This document shows positions 34,131-43,242 of a DNA stretch of 64,000 bases, piece after piece (the first letter of the stretch is position 1; every line of letters begins with the position of its first letter). The position numbers and the translations under genes were made by a program. Below the pieces are notes generated by a model. It saw only the letters and a list, made by a program, of their open reading frames with translations, made no database searches and had not been told where the DNA came from. Source of the stretch: Mucilaginibacter rubeus (GTDB lineage: Bacteria; Bacteroidota; Bacteroidia; Sphingobacteriales; Sphingobacteriaceae); contig NZ_CP043450.1 in assembly GCF_003286415.2 (NCBI RefSeq), positions 7,254,001 through 7,318,000 on the forward strand, in the 5' to 3' direction.

Positions 34131-34592
34131 CTATTCAGAAAACTCAAATAGATACTTTTCTTCAAACGGAATTTCAAATTTTTCCAACAATGACATATAT
34201 TCCTGCTTGAATGTCTTTTTGTGATGGTGGATTTCCTGATTCTGAATATATTTTATTACCGAATCAATATGTGATTTTGAATAGGAGAAAACCCCATATC
34301 CTTCCTGCCATCTAAACTTACCTCTTACCCAATCTTTGCTATTGACAAATTCATTGCTTTGCACCTTGATTTCCTTTACAAAATCGGAAATTAATATGAT
34401 GGGTTTAAAGCCCACGAAAATGTGTATATGATCGGGCATGCAATTTATAGCAAGCAATTTTGCACCTCGGTTCTGAATTAACGCCGTGATATATTTATGC
34501 AATTCTTCTTTGTTATTTTTTGATACGAGGCTCTGCCTGTCTTTAACCGCGAAAACGAATTGAAGATAAATTTGCGAGAAGGTATTGGCCAT
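34131..34592 (-). mobile_element. Y1 (HUH) transposase, IS200/REP-associated type
   Basis: 153 residues, complete. The HUH motif is His55-Ile-His57 within NCMPDHIHIFVG, and the catalytic tyrosine is probably Tyr115 in SVIKYIQNQEIHHHKK. The Y1_Tnp fold (RNRGAKL-type strand, VRGKFRWQEGYGVFSYSKSH) is kept. Such enzymes cut and rejoin single-stranded DNA at hairpins. No TnpB/IscB gene is present, so this is a solo enzyme. The adjacent palindromic DNA (33950-34114) fits a REP-associated tyrosine transposase setting. Confidence 0.9.
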
Positions 34593-34655
34593 TATTTGAT
34601 GATGCTTAACCGAATGTAACTAGTATCACAAGAATTTCAAAATAACGAATGACAA

Positions 34656-36920
34656 TTATAACCTTACCTCAATATCTCCGCTTTCATTCTTCATTACCCC
34701 ATCTTTCAACTTAACTGCTCCAAACCCATGCAAAATAAATTTCAACTGCATAAACCGCGATTTAAATGCCCCTTCAACCGCCGATAAACTGATGCTTTTA
34801 TTCACCGGATCAAAACGGATATGGCGTTTATAATAAACGCCCTGCTCGTAATCATACGATACACCATCATCCTCATAATAAACAAAACTATTGGGCTCGC
34901 TTCCATTCCAGATATGGATCTGCAATAAGCCATCTCCGGGTTCATTGGTGCTTTGCACAACACTTTGCATTGGAATAATGCTCCCGGCTTTTACAAACAC
35001 GGGTAAATCTGTCAGGGGAGCAGGTACATGTACTATCTGTCCGCCATCATAAAATTTATCGTTGCTTAACCGGTACCATGAACCTTTAGGCAGGTAAACA
35101 TCTTCATTAAGTTTAGTACTCTCTACCGGGACAATCACCATGGCATCGCCAAACATAAATTCATTTTGAAAGCGTTCGTCAAAAATGTTTTCATCGGTTG
35201 TATGCTCAATAGCCAATGTTCGGTTTACCGGCAGGCCGGTTTGGGTTGATTGGTAAAAGCTGCTATATAAATAGGGAAGGAGCTTATATCGCTGCTCAAT
35301 ATCTTTTTTGATGATCTGCTCATTGTCTGAGCCCCATTCCCATGGCTCACGCATTTTGCTGCCCTGTATGGCATGATTGCGGAACATAGGTGTATATGTA
35401 CCCAGTGAGTTCCAGCGTACCATTAGCTCGGGCGTAGGATTGCCACTGAAGCCGCCAATATCCACGCCAACGAAAGCCATACCTGTAATGCCTAAACTGT
35501 TCACCAGCCGGGAGCCTAATAGCATATGGGCATCGGTGGCGGTGTTATCACCCGTCCACACGGCCGAATAACGCTGTGTGCCGGAATAAGCTGCACGGGT
35601 TAGTACAAATGGTCGTTTGTTGCCCAGGATCTTCCTGGTGCCATCATAAGTTGCACGGGCCATTTGCATGCCGTAGGCGTTGCGCACCTCCGGCATAAAC
35701 TTATCGCCAAATTTAACTATCCACGGAATGTTTTGCCCCCATGCGGCAGGTTCGTTCATATCGTTCCAAAAACCTTCAACGCCGGGATCGGTAAGCGCGG
35801 TAAAGGCTGCGCCCCACCACTCACGGACATCTTCCCTGAAAAAATCTGGAAAATGGCAGCGACCAGGCCATACATAGCCGGTATAGTTTTCGCCATCGGG
35901 GTATTTGGCAAAATAGTCCCGCTCAATACCTTCATCATATTCTTTGTAGCCCTCTTCTACCTTAATACCCGGATCAACAATGGTAACCAGCCTGAAGTTC
36001 ATGGCTTTTAGTTTATCCAGCATCTGCTTGGGTTTAGGAAAAGTTTTTTTATTCCAGGTGAAGATCTTGAAATCGTCCATATAATCGATATCGCAATACA
36101 TGACATCGGCAGGAATTTGTTTTTTGCGGAAGGTTTGGGCTATGTTCAACACCTCATCGGCGCTCATATAGCTCCATCGGCATTGCTGATAACCTAGGCT
36201 CCAGAGCGGCGGCATTTCCATCCGGCCGGTAAGCCAGGTATAATCTTCAATAATTTTGGCAACCCCCTGCGCTCCGAAGAAATAATAATTCAAATCACCA
36301 CCGTCGGCACCAAACCAGCTTGTTTCCTCATCTGTAGATGCACCGAAATCGAAATAACTTTTATGGGTATTATCAAGGAAGAGGCCATAGGTGAGTTCGC
36401 TATGCAATCCGATAAAAAACGGGAAGGTTTTATAAAGCGGATCAGATTCGGGGGTATGGTTGGGCGCATCGGTATTCCAGTTTACATAAGCAGACCCGCG
36501 CCTGTCAAGGTTGCCGGTTTTTTCGCCAAGACCGATAAATCTTTCGCCTTCGAACAAACGGCGGTAACAGGTTACCCGTTCGCCCTGCCAGTTGGTGCCG
36601 AAGCGGGCATCATCTTCACTAAGTGAAATGCCATCGACAGTAAAAAAATTAAATCTCAACGGTGATTTCTGAATACTGAGCTTTAGCGCTGATGTGGTAA
36701 TATCAATATTGGCAGATGATTCATCAAAATCAAAATCGGCCAGTGGTTCCCTGATTACCGCGAAGGAAGTATCATCCGGATTAAAATTTTTGCTGATGTT
36801 TACCCGGATAATAGTCGGGCTGTAAATGTAAACCCTCGCCTCAGCTTCTGCGGTTTTAATGATTAAAACACCATCATGTTGTTTAAAGCCCTGTATGTTA
36901 CCTGCTATTTGAAAATTCAT
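34656..36920 (-). CDS. Glycoside hydrolase family 31 alpha-glucosidase
   Basis: 754 residues. It should hydrolyse alpha-linked glucose or xylose from the non-reducing end. Domains in order: N-terminal beta-sandwich (about 1-215, with LGEKTGNLDRRGSAYVNWNT), TIM barrel (about 230-590), and a C-terminal beta domain (about 600-754, DUF5110-like). The nucleophile is Asp387 in GFWNDMNEPAAW; the acid/base is Asp458 in WTGDNTATD. No signal peptide is visible, so it is probably intracellular. The substrate within GH31 is not settled. It is alone, divergent from a small secreted-protein gene. Confidence 0.93.
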   Translation of the reverse strand: MNFQIAGNIQGFKQHDGVLIIKTAEAEARVYIYSPTIIRVNISKNFNPDDTSFAVIREPLADFDFDESSANIDITTSALKLSIQKSPLRFNFFTVDGISLSEDDARFGTNWQGERVTCYRRLFEGERFIGLGEKTGNLDRRGSAYVNWNTDAPNHTPESDPLYKTFPFFIGLHSELTYGLFLDNTHKSYFDFGASTDEETSWFGADGGDLNYYFFGAQGVAKIIEDYTWLTGRMEMPPLWSLGYQQCRWSYMSADEVLNIAQTFRKKQIPADVMYCDIDYMDDFKIFTWNKKTFPKPKQMLDKLKAMNFRLVTIVDPGIKVEEGYKEYDEGIERDYFAKYPDGENYTGYVWPGRCHFPDFFREDVREWWGAAFTALTDPGVEGFWNDMNEPAAWGQNIPWIVKFGDKFMPEVRNAYGMQMARATYDGTRKILGNKRPFVLTRAAYSGTQRYSAVWTGDNTATDAHMLLGSRLVNSLGITGMAFVGVDIGGFSGNPTPELMVRWNSLGTYTPMFRNHAIQGSKMREPWEWGSDNEQIIKKDIEQRYKLLPYLYSSFYQSTQTGLPVNRTLAIEHTTDENIFDERFQNEFMFGDAMVIVPVESTKLNEDVYLPKGSWYRLSNDKFYDGGQIVHVPAPLTDLPVFVKAGSIIPMQSVVQSTNEPGDGLLQIHIWNGSEPNSFVYYEDDGVSYDYEQGVYYKRHIRFDPVNKSISLSAVEGAFKSRFMQLKFILHGFGAVKLKDGVMKNESGDIEVRL

Positions 36921-37262
36921 ACCTGTGATATACCCGGATAGATAGGGTACTTAAAGGCAACGTTGTTTGGTTGGGTTGGTTTTGTAAAATCTGATTTTTG
37001 AAAACGTTGCACAGAAATTTTTATTTCATGCCTCTAAACGACAAAGAAGCGTTTTCGACCGATCAACTCCCCGTAATTTTCGACCAACTCGTAAAATATT
37101 GATAATTAATGCGTTTTAAGCGTTTGCCGATTGCTTTTTGTGATTGGTCTATATTTATAAAGCGCTGGTATAACACTTTTTAGCAGTTAAAATTAATGTT
37201 GTTCATTTGATCATTGAAAATAACAAACACAAAATATTTAACATACTTAAAAGCTCAAAATC
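36921..37262. other. Divergent intergenic region
   Basis: 342 bp between the GH31 gene (minus) and the gene at 37263 (plus). It holds a direct repeat of TTTTCGACC (37052-37060 and 37077-37085) spaced by 25 bp, a possible regulator site. No clean promoter was found. Confidence 0.45.
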
Positions 37263-37649
37263 ATGAAAACTTCAATAAAATTATCAGCATTATTCTTCTT
37301 ATTAACTACAGGTGTTTTTGCAACTACAGCCGCTAAAGCAGCCGATGTAACCCCAAAAGCTAAAGAGGTAGTATCTTTCCGCGCACTTGACCACGATCGC
37401 GGTGTTAAATTAACTATCGCGAAATCAGATGCCGGCCGTTCATTTGTACGTGTTTATGGTAAACATAACGAGTTGTTGCTGAAAGATGTAGTATCAACCA
37501 AAACTGATGTTGAAAGAGGTTATGTTTTAACCGAACTTGAAGATGGCGATTATACTATGGAAGTTAAAACAGGCAACCAGGTAGTTAAGAAAAACCTGCA
37601 CGTATACGAAGAAAACGATCAAAAAACATTCTTTATTTACCAGGACTAA
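37263..37649 (+). CDS. Small secreted beta-rich protein of unknown function
   Basis: 128 residues. A signal peptide (MKTSIKLSALFFLLTTGVFA) is followed, after cleavage near AKAAD, by about 100 residues of beta pattern: VKLTIAKSDAGRSFVRVYGK, ELLLKDVVSTKTDVERGYVL and DGDYTMEVKTGNQVVKKNLH. It resembles the small beta-sandwich modules found in exported Bacteroidota proteins. No catalytic motif. Single gene ended by a bidirectional terminator. Confidence 0.75.
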   Translation: MKTSIKLSALFFLLTTGVFATTAAKAADVTPKAKEVVSFRALDHDRGVKLTIAKSDAGRSFVRVYGKHNELLLKDVVSTKTDVERGYVLTELEDGDYTMEVKTGNQVVKKNLHVYEENDQKTFFIYQD

Positions 37650-37672
37650 TTTTTAATTAAGCATATCAATAA

Positions 37673-37711
37673 AAAAGCTCCCGTTCGGTTATCCGACGGG
37701 AGCTTTTGTTT
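37673..37711. terminator. Bidirectional terminator
   Basis: AAAAGCTCCCGTTCGG pairs with CCGACGGGAGCTTTT with a one-base bulge and a TTAT loop. A/T runs flank both sides, serving both the plus gene at 37263 and the minus gene at 37728. Confidence 0.88.
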
Positions 37712-37727
37712 TAAGAATCAAAAATAT

Positions 37728-38630
37728 TTAGTCCCAAAGTTTTTGAGGATAAACACCGTTAGCTACAAGATCAGAAATGCTTTTTTGAACAATAGGCTTA
37801 TCTTCTTTGTAAGTAACACCGAACCATTTTGAACCTGTAGGGATCACTTTAAATGCAGCTGTACCATCTTTAATCAATTTATCGGCAGCCAACGGGATAA
37901 AGAACTCTGATTTAGGGTTGTTTTCGTTAGCGGCAACAAAGTCTACAAACATTTGCTCGCTTTGTTTAAAGATAGCTGGAGTAAAGCCCCAGAAGTTCAT
38001 TGATACGCGGGTATCGTTAGGAAGCGGGTGCTCGCCGGTTGCGTCTTTATAAGCTACGCTGCCATCTTCTTTAAAATAAACTTCGGTACGCTCGTTAATT
38101 TCAACCATGTTACCGGCATCATCAACTTTACATACACCGCGTGATACCGAACCGTAATCAGAAAGGGTACGGTCAATCTGGTATCCTACCAGCGAATACA
38201 GATCGTCTTTAACTTCGGTGGTTAAGAATTTGGCCATTTTTTCAAATGCATCGTAACCATAATAATCATCAGCATTAATTACACAAAAAGGCTCGTTAAC
38301 CTGGTTACGCGCTGCAAGTACCGCATGGGCAGTTCCCCATGGTTTAGCGCGTTCTATTTGTTTATCAATACCAAATGGTTTAAGGTCAAAACTTTGAAAT
38401 ACATAATCTGTTTCAACACGGCCAGCCAGTTTAGGCTCAAAAATAGCTTTAAAGCTATCGGCAAACTCTTCGCGGATGATAAAGGTTACTTTACCAAAGC
38501 CGGCTTTAATGGCGTCGTATATTGAATAATCAATAATGGTTTCGCCATTAGGGCCAAAACCGTCAACTTGCTTCATGCTTCCGTAACGGCTTGCCATACC
38601 TGCCGCGAGTATCAATAAAGTTGGCTTCAT
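37728..38630 (-). CDS. Nucleotidyltransferase (sugar-nucleotide pyrophosphorylase family)
   Basis: 300 residues. The N-terminal signature LLILAAGMASRYGSMKQVDG matches NTP_transferase enzymes (the lysine of GSMKQ replaces the usual GTR region). Further on come the conserved VINADDYYGYDAFEKM, with the metal-binding aspartates, and PWGTAHAVLAARN. Enzymes of this kind activate sugar phosphates with NTP for cell-wall or polysaccharide synthesis; the sugar is unknown. No left-handed beta-helix domain. It is separated from the peptidase gene by 102 bp. Confidence 0.85.
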   Translation of the reverse strand: MKPTLLILAAGMASRYGSMKQVDGFGPNGETIIDYSIYDAIKAGFGKVTFIIREEFADSFKAIFEPKLAGRVETDYVFQSFDLKPFGIDKQIERAKPWGTAHAVLAARNQVNEPFCVINADDYYGYDAFEKMAKFLTTEVKDDLYSLVGYQIDRTLSDYGSVSRGVCKVDDAGNMVEINERTEVYFKEDGSVAYKDATGEHPLPNDTRVSMNFWGFTPAIFKQSEQMFVDFVAANENNPKSEFFIPLAADKLIKDGTAAFKVIPTGSKWFGVTYKEDKPIVQKSISDLVANGVYPQKLWD

Positions 38631-38732
38631 AGTAGATTCTTGGGGATTTTTAATATTTGGGTTGCGTTTTAATTTTTTATGAGAGAAATAAATATTAGCC
38701 CGAATTGTTTTACGGGTTATATTAAGTTTTTG

Positions 38733-39848
38733 TTATTTGATATACCTGAAATCCTGGCCTGCCTGTATGTTTAACAGCGATTCGTATATTAAACGGATCA
38801 CATTGTCAACATCTTCTTTGTGGATCATCTCTACAGTGGTATGCATATAACGTAAAGGCAATGAGATCAATGCCGATGGTACGCCGTCATTTGAATACGC
38901 AAAAGCATCGGTATCGGTACCTGTTGAACGTGATGAAGCCTGGCGCTGGAATGGGATGCCTGCTTTTTGGGCGCTTTCAATCAATAATTTATTCAGGTTG
39001 TTTTGTACAGCAGGGGCGTATGATACTACCGGGCCTTTACCACAGGCCAAATCGCCCTGGGTAATTTTATTGATCATTGGCGTTTGCGTATCATGCGTAA
39101 CATCGGTAACGATAGCCACATTAGGTTTAATTTTATGGGCAATCATTTCGGCGCCACGTAAACCAATCTCTTCCTGTACTGCATTAACTATATATAAACC
39201 AAAAGGTAGTTTTACATTGTTTTCTTTTAGCAAACGGGCTACTTCGGCAATCATGAAGCCGCCTGCACGGTTATCAAGCCCGCGGCCGACATAATAGCGG
39301 TCGTTAAGCACCATAAACTCATCCTCATAGGTAATCACACAACCTACGTGGATGCCCAGTTTTTCAACCTCTTCTTTTGAAGTACACCCGCAATCTAAAA
39401 AGATGTTTTTTAGTGTTGGGGCCTCTTCTTTATCGCCACCCAGGCGGGTATGGATAGCCGGCCAGCCGAAAACGGCTTTAACTACGCCATTATCAGTATG
39501 GATGTTTACACGCTTTGAAGGAGCTATCTGATGATCTGAACCACCGTTACGGATAACATATATTAAACCATCGTTGGTAATGTAGTTTACAAACCATGAA
39601 ATTTCATCGGCATGGGCTTCAATAACTACTTTATAATCGGCCTTAGGGTTAATGATACCAACCGCTGTGCCGTAGTTATCAACATAATGTGTATCGATAT
39701 AAGGTTTCAGGTATTCGAGCCAAAGCTCCTGGCCTTTCCATTCAAAGCCGGTAGGCGAGGGGTTGTTAATATATTTTTCGAAAAACGCGAGTGAAGTTTC
39801 ATTTACAACAGAAGTATGCTGTGGGGCGTCAGATTTCTTTTTAGCCAT
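38733..39848 (-). CDS. M42 family metallopeptidase
   Basis: 371 residues. Two-metal aminopeptidase of the M42 (glutamyl aminopeptidase/endoglucanase-like) family. Conserved metal-site strings in order: IEAHADEISWFVNYI (His, Asp), GRGLDNRAGGFM (bridging Asp), AVQEEIGLRGAEM (catalytic Glu pair), VTDVTHDTQTP (Asp) and a terminal MHTTVEMIHKEDVDN (His). All ligands are kept. It trims amino acids from peptides in the cytosol; no signal peptide is seen. Confidence 0.9.
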   Translation of the reverse strand: MAKKKSDAPQHTSVVNETSLAFFEKYINNPSPTGFEWKGQELWLEYLKPYIDTHYVDNYGTAVGIINPKADYKVVIEAHADEISWFVNYITNDGLIYVIRNGGSDHQIAPSKRVNIHTDNGVVKAVFGWPAIHTRLGGDKEEAPTLKNIFLDCGCTSKEEVEKLGIHVGCVITYEDEFMVLNDRYYVGRGLDNRAGGFMIAEVARLLKENNVKLPFGLYIVNAVQEEIGLRGAEMIAHKIKPNVAIVTDVTHDTQTPMINKITQGDLACGKGPVVSYAPAVQNNLNKLLIESAQKAGIPFQRQASSRSTGTDTDAFAYSNDGVPSALISLPLRYMHTTVEMIHKEDVDNVIRLIYESLLNIQAGQDFRYIK

Positions 39849-40085
39849 GTCGGATTGATGTCAAACTAAGTGTAATACAGCAAATATAATAAAGCTCGTG
39901 ACATTGCGCTAAAATTAAGACGGATATAAACTGAGTATTAAATATGTACGATTGACATTAAACGTTTTTGAAAATATTTAGTCACAATAAAGACGCTGGT
40001 TTGTTTTGATACAAAAATGACCGGTTATTTCATAATGCTTTCATGCTTATGTTATACCTTTCCGCGATATTTAATTTTTAATAAA

Positions 40086-40982
40086 GTGAAACTATTCAGG
40101 CTTACTTGTATCTTATTTGCTGCTTGCTTTTTAGCCGCGTGCAGTGTTCCTCAATATGTAAATGTTCCGGTTGATTATGCTCCGAAACTGAATTTTAGCA
40201 GGGGAAGGACAACTATAGTGGTTGTTAATCATTATATGCCCGATTCGACCCGTAACCGGGGCAAGCGTGTATTGGCTACGTTTAAAGCCGCTGCTTATAC
40301 CGCTATTAATAATGCTGCCATTCAATTGCACGCTCTGCCGGGTGTAAAAGTAGTTAGACTGGTAGATTCGGTTAATTTTACCGCCAATACCGATTCTGTT
40401 AAGTTTTTGGCTAAAAAATACAAAGCTGCTTATGTGCTGGCTTTTGAGGATTTTAAAGGTGAAACAAAATGGAAACAAGACAATTATAACGGTGTGCCAT
40501 CTGTTTACCGTGCAACGGTTATCACTACCAGCTTCACCCTTTACGAAGCAAACGGCCTTTACTCTAAAAAGCTAAATGGCGAAGGCGAGATCTATGATAA
40601 TAATGCTTATGGAAGCGCCTCAAGCCTGCTTGCCCATGGTGGGCCTTTGTTTGATGCCATCAGAACTTCGGCTTTAGATGCACTTAAGGATTATTTACCA
40701 TATACAGATTATCACGACAGGCCGCTTTATGCCAACGGCGATCAGTTAAGCAGTTCGGTCGAGCTGATCAAAGCCGGAAAGTTTGATAAGGCGTTCCAGA
40801 TCCTGAACCCCCTTATTGATGGGCCCGACCTGAAACTTGCCAGCAGGGCTGCTTACAACCTCGCGGTAGTGTATGAAGCCCAGGGTGATATTGAAGCCGC
40901 GCTTGATGTGGCCAAAGTATCCAATCAAAAACAACCTAATGATTATGCTAAAGCCATTATTGTTGATTTGATGAAAGAATAA
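40086..40982 (+). CDS. DUF6340-like lipoprotein, tandem copy 1
   Basis: 298 residues from a GTG at 40086, which gives a clean lipoprotein signal: KLFRLTCILFAACFLAAC, with the lipid cysteine in the LAAC lipobox. The track's ATG at 40017 would put a hydrophobic non-signal stretch ahead. The mature protein begins SVPQYVNVPVDYAPKLNF and has a central domain with AAYVLAFEDFKGETKWKQD. The C-terminal ~70 residues look like TPR-type helices (LASRAAYNLAVVYEAQGDIE). Similar proteins are known as DUF6340; the function is unknown. It is paralogous to 41019-41924. Confidence 0.78.
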   Translation: MKLFRLTCILFAACFLAACSVPQYVNVPVDYAPKLNFSRGRTTIVVVNHYMPDSTRNRGKRVLATFKAAAYTAINNAAIQLHALPGVKVVRLVDSVNFTANTDSVKFLAKKYKAAYVLAFEDFKGETKWKQDNYNGVPSVYRATVITTSFTLYEANGLYSKKLNGEGEIYDNNAYGSASSLLAHGGPLFDAIRTSALDALKDYLPYTDYHDRPLYANGDQLSSSVELIKAGKFDKAFQILNPLIDGPDLKLASRAAYNLAVVYEAQGDIEAALDVAKVSNQKQPNDYAKAIIVDLMKE

Positions 40983-41018
40983 AGCGCCCAAACCTAAACC
41001 AACCTTATTACAAATACC

Positions 41019-41924
41019 TTGAAAACTTTATTAATCATTTGTGCGCTTGCCGCCCTGGGTTTGGCATCCTGCAGTGTCGATTATCAACTTACCGTGCCGG
41101 TTAATTATGCCCCTAAACTGGAACTGGGACATGACGAAATCAAAGTTGTAGTAGTAAACCGGTTTACGGTTGATTCGGTAGCGAATAAAAATAAGCGTAA
41201 ACGCAATGTGTTAAAGGGCGGCTCTTACAGCGCTATTGCAATGGCCGCCAAACAACTTGATATGCTGCCGCATATCCAAACAACCGTACTTGCCGATTCT
41301 GCCAATTTATCTGCAGATACTACACCGGTAAAAAAGCTTGCCGAAAAGTACGGTGCCAATTACGTTTTAACCCTTGATTCGCTAAGTGCTGATATACCCA
41401 TGGAGCTTGTTGATTCCACGGAAGTATATACTACGGTGGTTAACGTGAAATTTACGCTGTATGAAAGCAATGGCAATTACTTTAAGATATTGAGAGGTAA
41501 AGCAAAAGATTATCATTCGGAGAGCCGTTATTACGGTATATTGGCAGCTTTGATAGTGCATCCTACGGTAAAGGGAAATGGGCAGGCCATAAGCCAATCG
41601 GCAGGGAACGCGGCTATCGACGCTATTAAGGATTATCTGCCATCTACCTTAACTAACCAGCGGCCGCTTTATGCCGATAACGACAGCCTGAAAGCAGCTA
41701 TTAACCACATGGTCGCGAAGCGGTATCATGAAGCTTTTAAAATATTGAACCCCATTATTGAGGGGCCCGACCCCAAACTGGCCAGCCATGCGGCCTATGA
41801 CCTTGCCGTATTGTATGAGGCGCAGGGCGATATCGAAGAAGCCCTTAAAGCGGCGAAATTATCAAACGAAAAGCAACAAAATTTTCGGGCAAACGCCATT
41901 ATTCCGTCTCTTGAGCAGGAGTAA
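41019..41924 (+). CDS. DUF6340-like lipoprotein, tandem copy 2
   Basis: 301 residues from a TTG at 41019 (KTLLIICALAALGLASC, lipobox LASC). No ATG fits the signal peptide, so the non-ATG start is real or the protein is N-terminally different. It aligns along its full length with the upstream copy: VPVNYAPKLELGHDEIKVVV and LASHAAYDLAVLYEAQGDIE. It lies 36 bp after copy 1, probably in one operon. Its 3' end overlaps the convergent GNAT gene by 26 bp. Confidence 0.78.
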   Translation: MKTLLIICALAALGLASCSVDYQLTVPVNYAPKLELGHDEIKVVVVNRFTVDSVANKNKRKRNVLKGGSYSAIAMAAKQLDMLPHIQTTVLADSANLSADTTPVKKLAEKYGANYVLTLDSLSADIPMELVDSTEVYTTVVNVKFTLYESNGNYFKILRGKAKDYHSESRYYGILAALIVHPTVKGNGQAISQSAGNAAIDAIKDYLPSTLTNQRPLYADNDSLKAAINHMVAKRYHEAFKILNPIIEGPDPKLASHAAYDLAVLYEAQGDIEEALKAAKLSNEKQQNFRANAIIPSLEQE

Positions 41925-42333
41925 GCGTTTTTTCGAGGATCTCGTAATCAAAACCGTTTTTTGAAAAGAGATTGCCGGTATGGCTAAAGCCTGCTTTAAG
42001 ATAAAAGTTAATGGCAGACAGCCTTGCATTGCACCACAAGCGGGTGCCGCCGTTGGTTGTGGCAAAGTCGGTTATATGTTGTAATACCAGGCGGCCTATC
42101 CCCATATTCTGCATGGTTTCGTCAACAGCAAATTTCCGGAACTGCCAATCTGTACCTTTATCAAAAAGAGATATTACTGCTATAATATTGTTATCCTTAA
42201 ACGCGGCAAAGTGGTAGCCATGGTTATCCTCCTCCATTTCCATTTCGTAAAGTTTGCTTTCGGGATATAATACACGCTGTCTTAATCGCCAGGTAAGTTC
42301 CGGGCGAATTTGCTCTATAGATATTTCTGACAT
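41899..42333 (-). CDS. GNAT family N-acetyltransferase
   Basis: 144 residues from the ATG at 42331-42333 (MSEISIEQIRPELTWRLRQR). A longer upstream frame exists but crosses a palindromic element. The GNAT core reads DWQFRKFAVDETMQNMGIGR (acetyl-CoA pyrophosphate loop), then LVLQHITDFA and ARLSAINFYLKAGF. It resembles YjcF/ElaA-like acetyltransferases. The substrate is unknown. Stop codons of this gene and the lipoprotein at 41019-41924 overlap tail to tail. Confidence 0.83.
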   Translation of the reverse strand: MSEISIEQIRPELTWRLRQRVLYPESKLYEMEMEEDNHGYHFAAFKDNNIIAVISLFDKGTDWQFRKFAVDETMQNMGIGRLVLQHITDFATTNGGTRLWCNARLSAINFYLKAGFSHTGNLFSKNGFDYEILEKTLTPAQETE

Positions 42334-42429
42334 TTTTAATTTCGGATGTTCGATTTCGAATTTGGTAAATGAAAGCCCAAAAGTAAACAAATAAGATATT
42401 TTACTGTGTGAACAGCAACCTCTGCTCTG

Positions 42430-42640
42430 GCGATAGCTCAATGTCATTAAGTTAAGGGAAATCCCCCAGAGGGGGTAAAGGTTTGTAGCAATAATATACC
42501 CAAAAAGAACCGTGCCATAGGTACGGAACACCGGAGTTGTGTATCTATGCACACTAAAAATCTGGTATATCTTACTGCTACAAACGTTTTGCACCTCTGG
42601 TGCTCCCTGTCAATCTCTTAACCTAATGACATTGGCGGTA
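42430..42640. repeat. MITE-like nested inverted repeat (family D2)
   Basis: The outer arms are CAATGTCATTAAGTTAAG (42439-42456) and its near-perfect inverse ending TAATGACATTG (42617-42634). The inner arms are GTTTGTAGCA (42481-42490) and TGCTACAAAC (42576-42585), perfect. A CCCCC-AGA-GGGGG hairpin sits at 42463-42475. The GTTTGTAG/CTACAAAC words recur in the element at 60509-60636. Confidence 0.82.
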
Positions 42641-42827
42641 GCTCAACACCTATGCCGGAAAAAAGATTCTTAATTTGTAACAGGGCTTCGTTTTTAGCGT
42701 CTATGTCATAAAGCGTTAGTTTTTTGCATGTGTTAATAATTGTTAAAAAACGGTAATTGTATTGTAAGAATAGCTTTTGCTTGTTTAAGCCGATGGTTTA
42801 ACAACGGATTTTTATATATTTGTGTTG
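42641..42827. other. Intergenic region before the small membrane protein
   Basis: 187 bp, no gene. The promoter-like TATATTTG at 42815-42822 (matches TAnnTTTG) lies right before the next start, so transcription from it would be nearly leaderless; no TTTG at the right distance upstream. Confidence 0.4.
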
Positions 42828-43160
42828 ATGAAGATCAGGAATAATAAAATATGGGTAGTGGCGCTGTTCATGACCGTCTTTGTAATAAAGATGGGCATTT
42901 CGCTTGCTCCCTTGTTTTCATGTCTTGATAACAAAACTGTAAGCGCGGTGATCCTTCAGTTAGAGCAGGAAAGCAAAACTGAAAAGGACAGCCCGGAAAA
43001 AGACTTGATGAAGGAGAAAAAGACCTTCGATGCGTATGATTTCCACGCCATCAACTTCATTACTTTCATTACCGAATCCAAGGTTCTCCATAACCAGGAA
43101 AACGCATTATATAAACAGGTATATCACCCTGTAGTCCCTACGCCCCCGCCAAACGCATAA
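42828..43160 (+). CDS. Small membrane protein of unknown function upstream of the SulP gene
   Basis: 110 residues from the ATG at 42828. One N-terminal hydrophobic segment (about 9-31, IWVVALFMTVFVIKMGISLA) is followed by a charged Glu/Lys stretch (about 45-70) and a Pro-rich end. It sits 82 bp upstream of the SulP transporter on the same strand, so an accessory role is possible, but nothing in the sequence shows one. I do not recognise the family. Confidence 0.6.
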   Translation: MKIRNNKIWVVALFMTVFVIKMGISLAPLFSCLDNKTVSAVILQLEQESKTEKDSPEKDLMKEKKTFDAYDFHAINFITFITESKVLHNQENALYKQVYHPVVPTPPPNA

Positions 43161-43242
43161 GATGAATTTAACCGGATACTTCCCTATCCGGATAGCAATG
43201 CTTTATAATTCATTTTAAAATTTTACTCAATCTTTCATTCTT

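Noticed and set aside
42334..42594. N-terminal extension of the GNAT gene at 41899-42333
   Set aside because: The extension would be encoded by the palindromic D2 element; the domain begins at the ATG at 42333.
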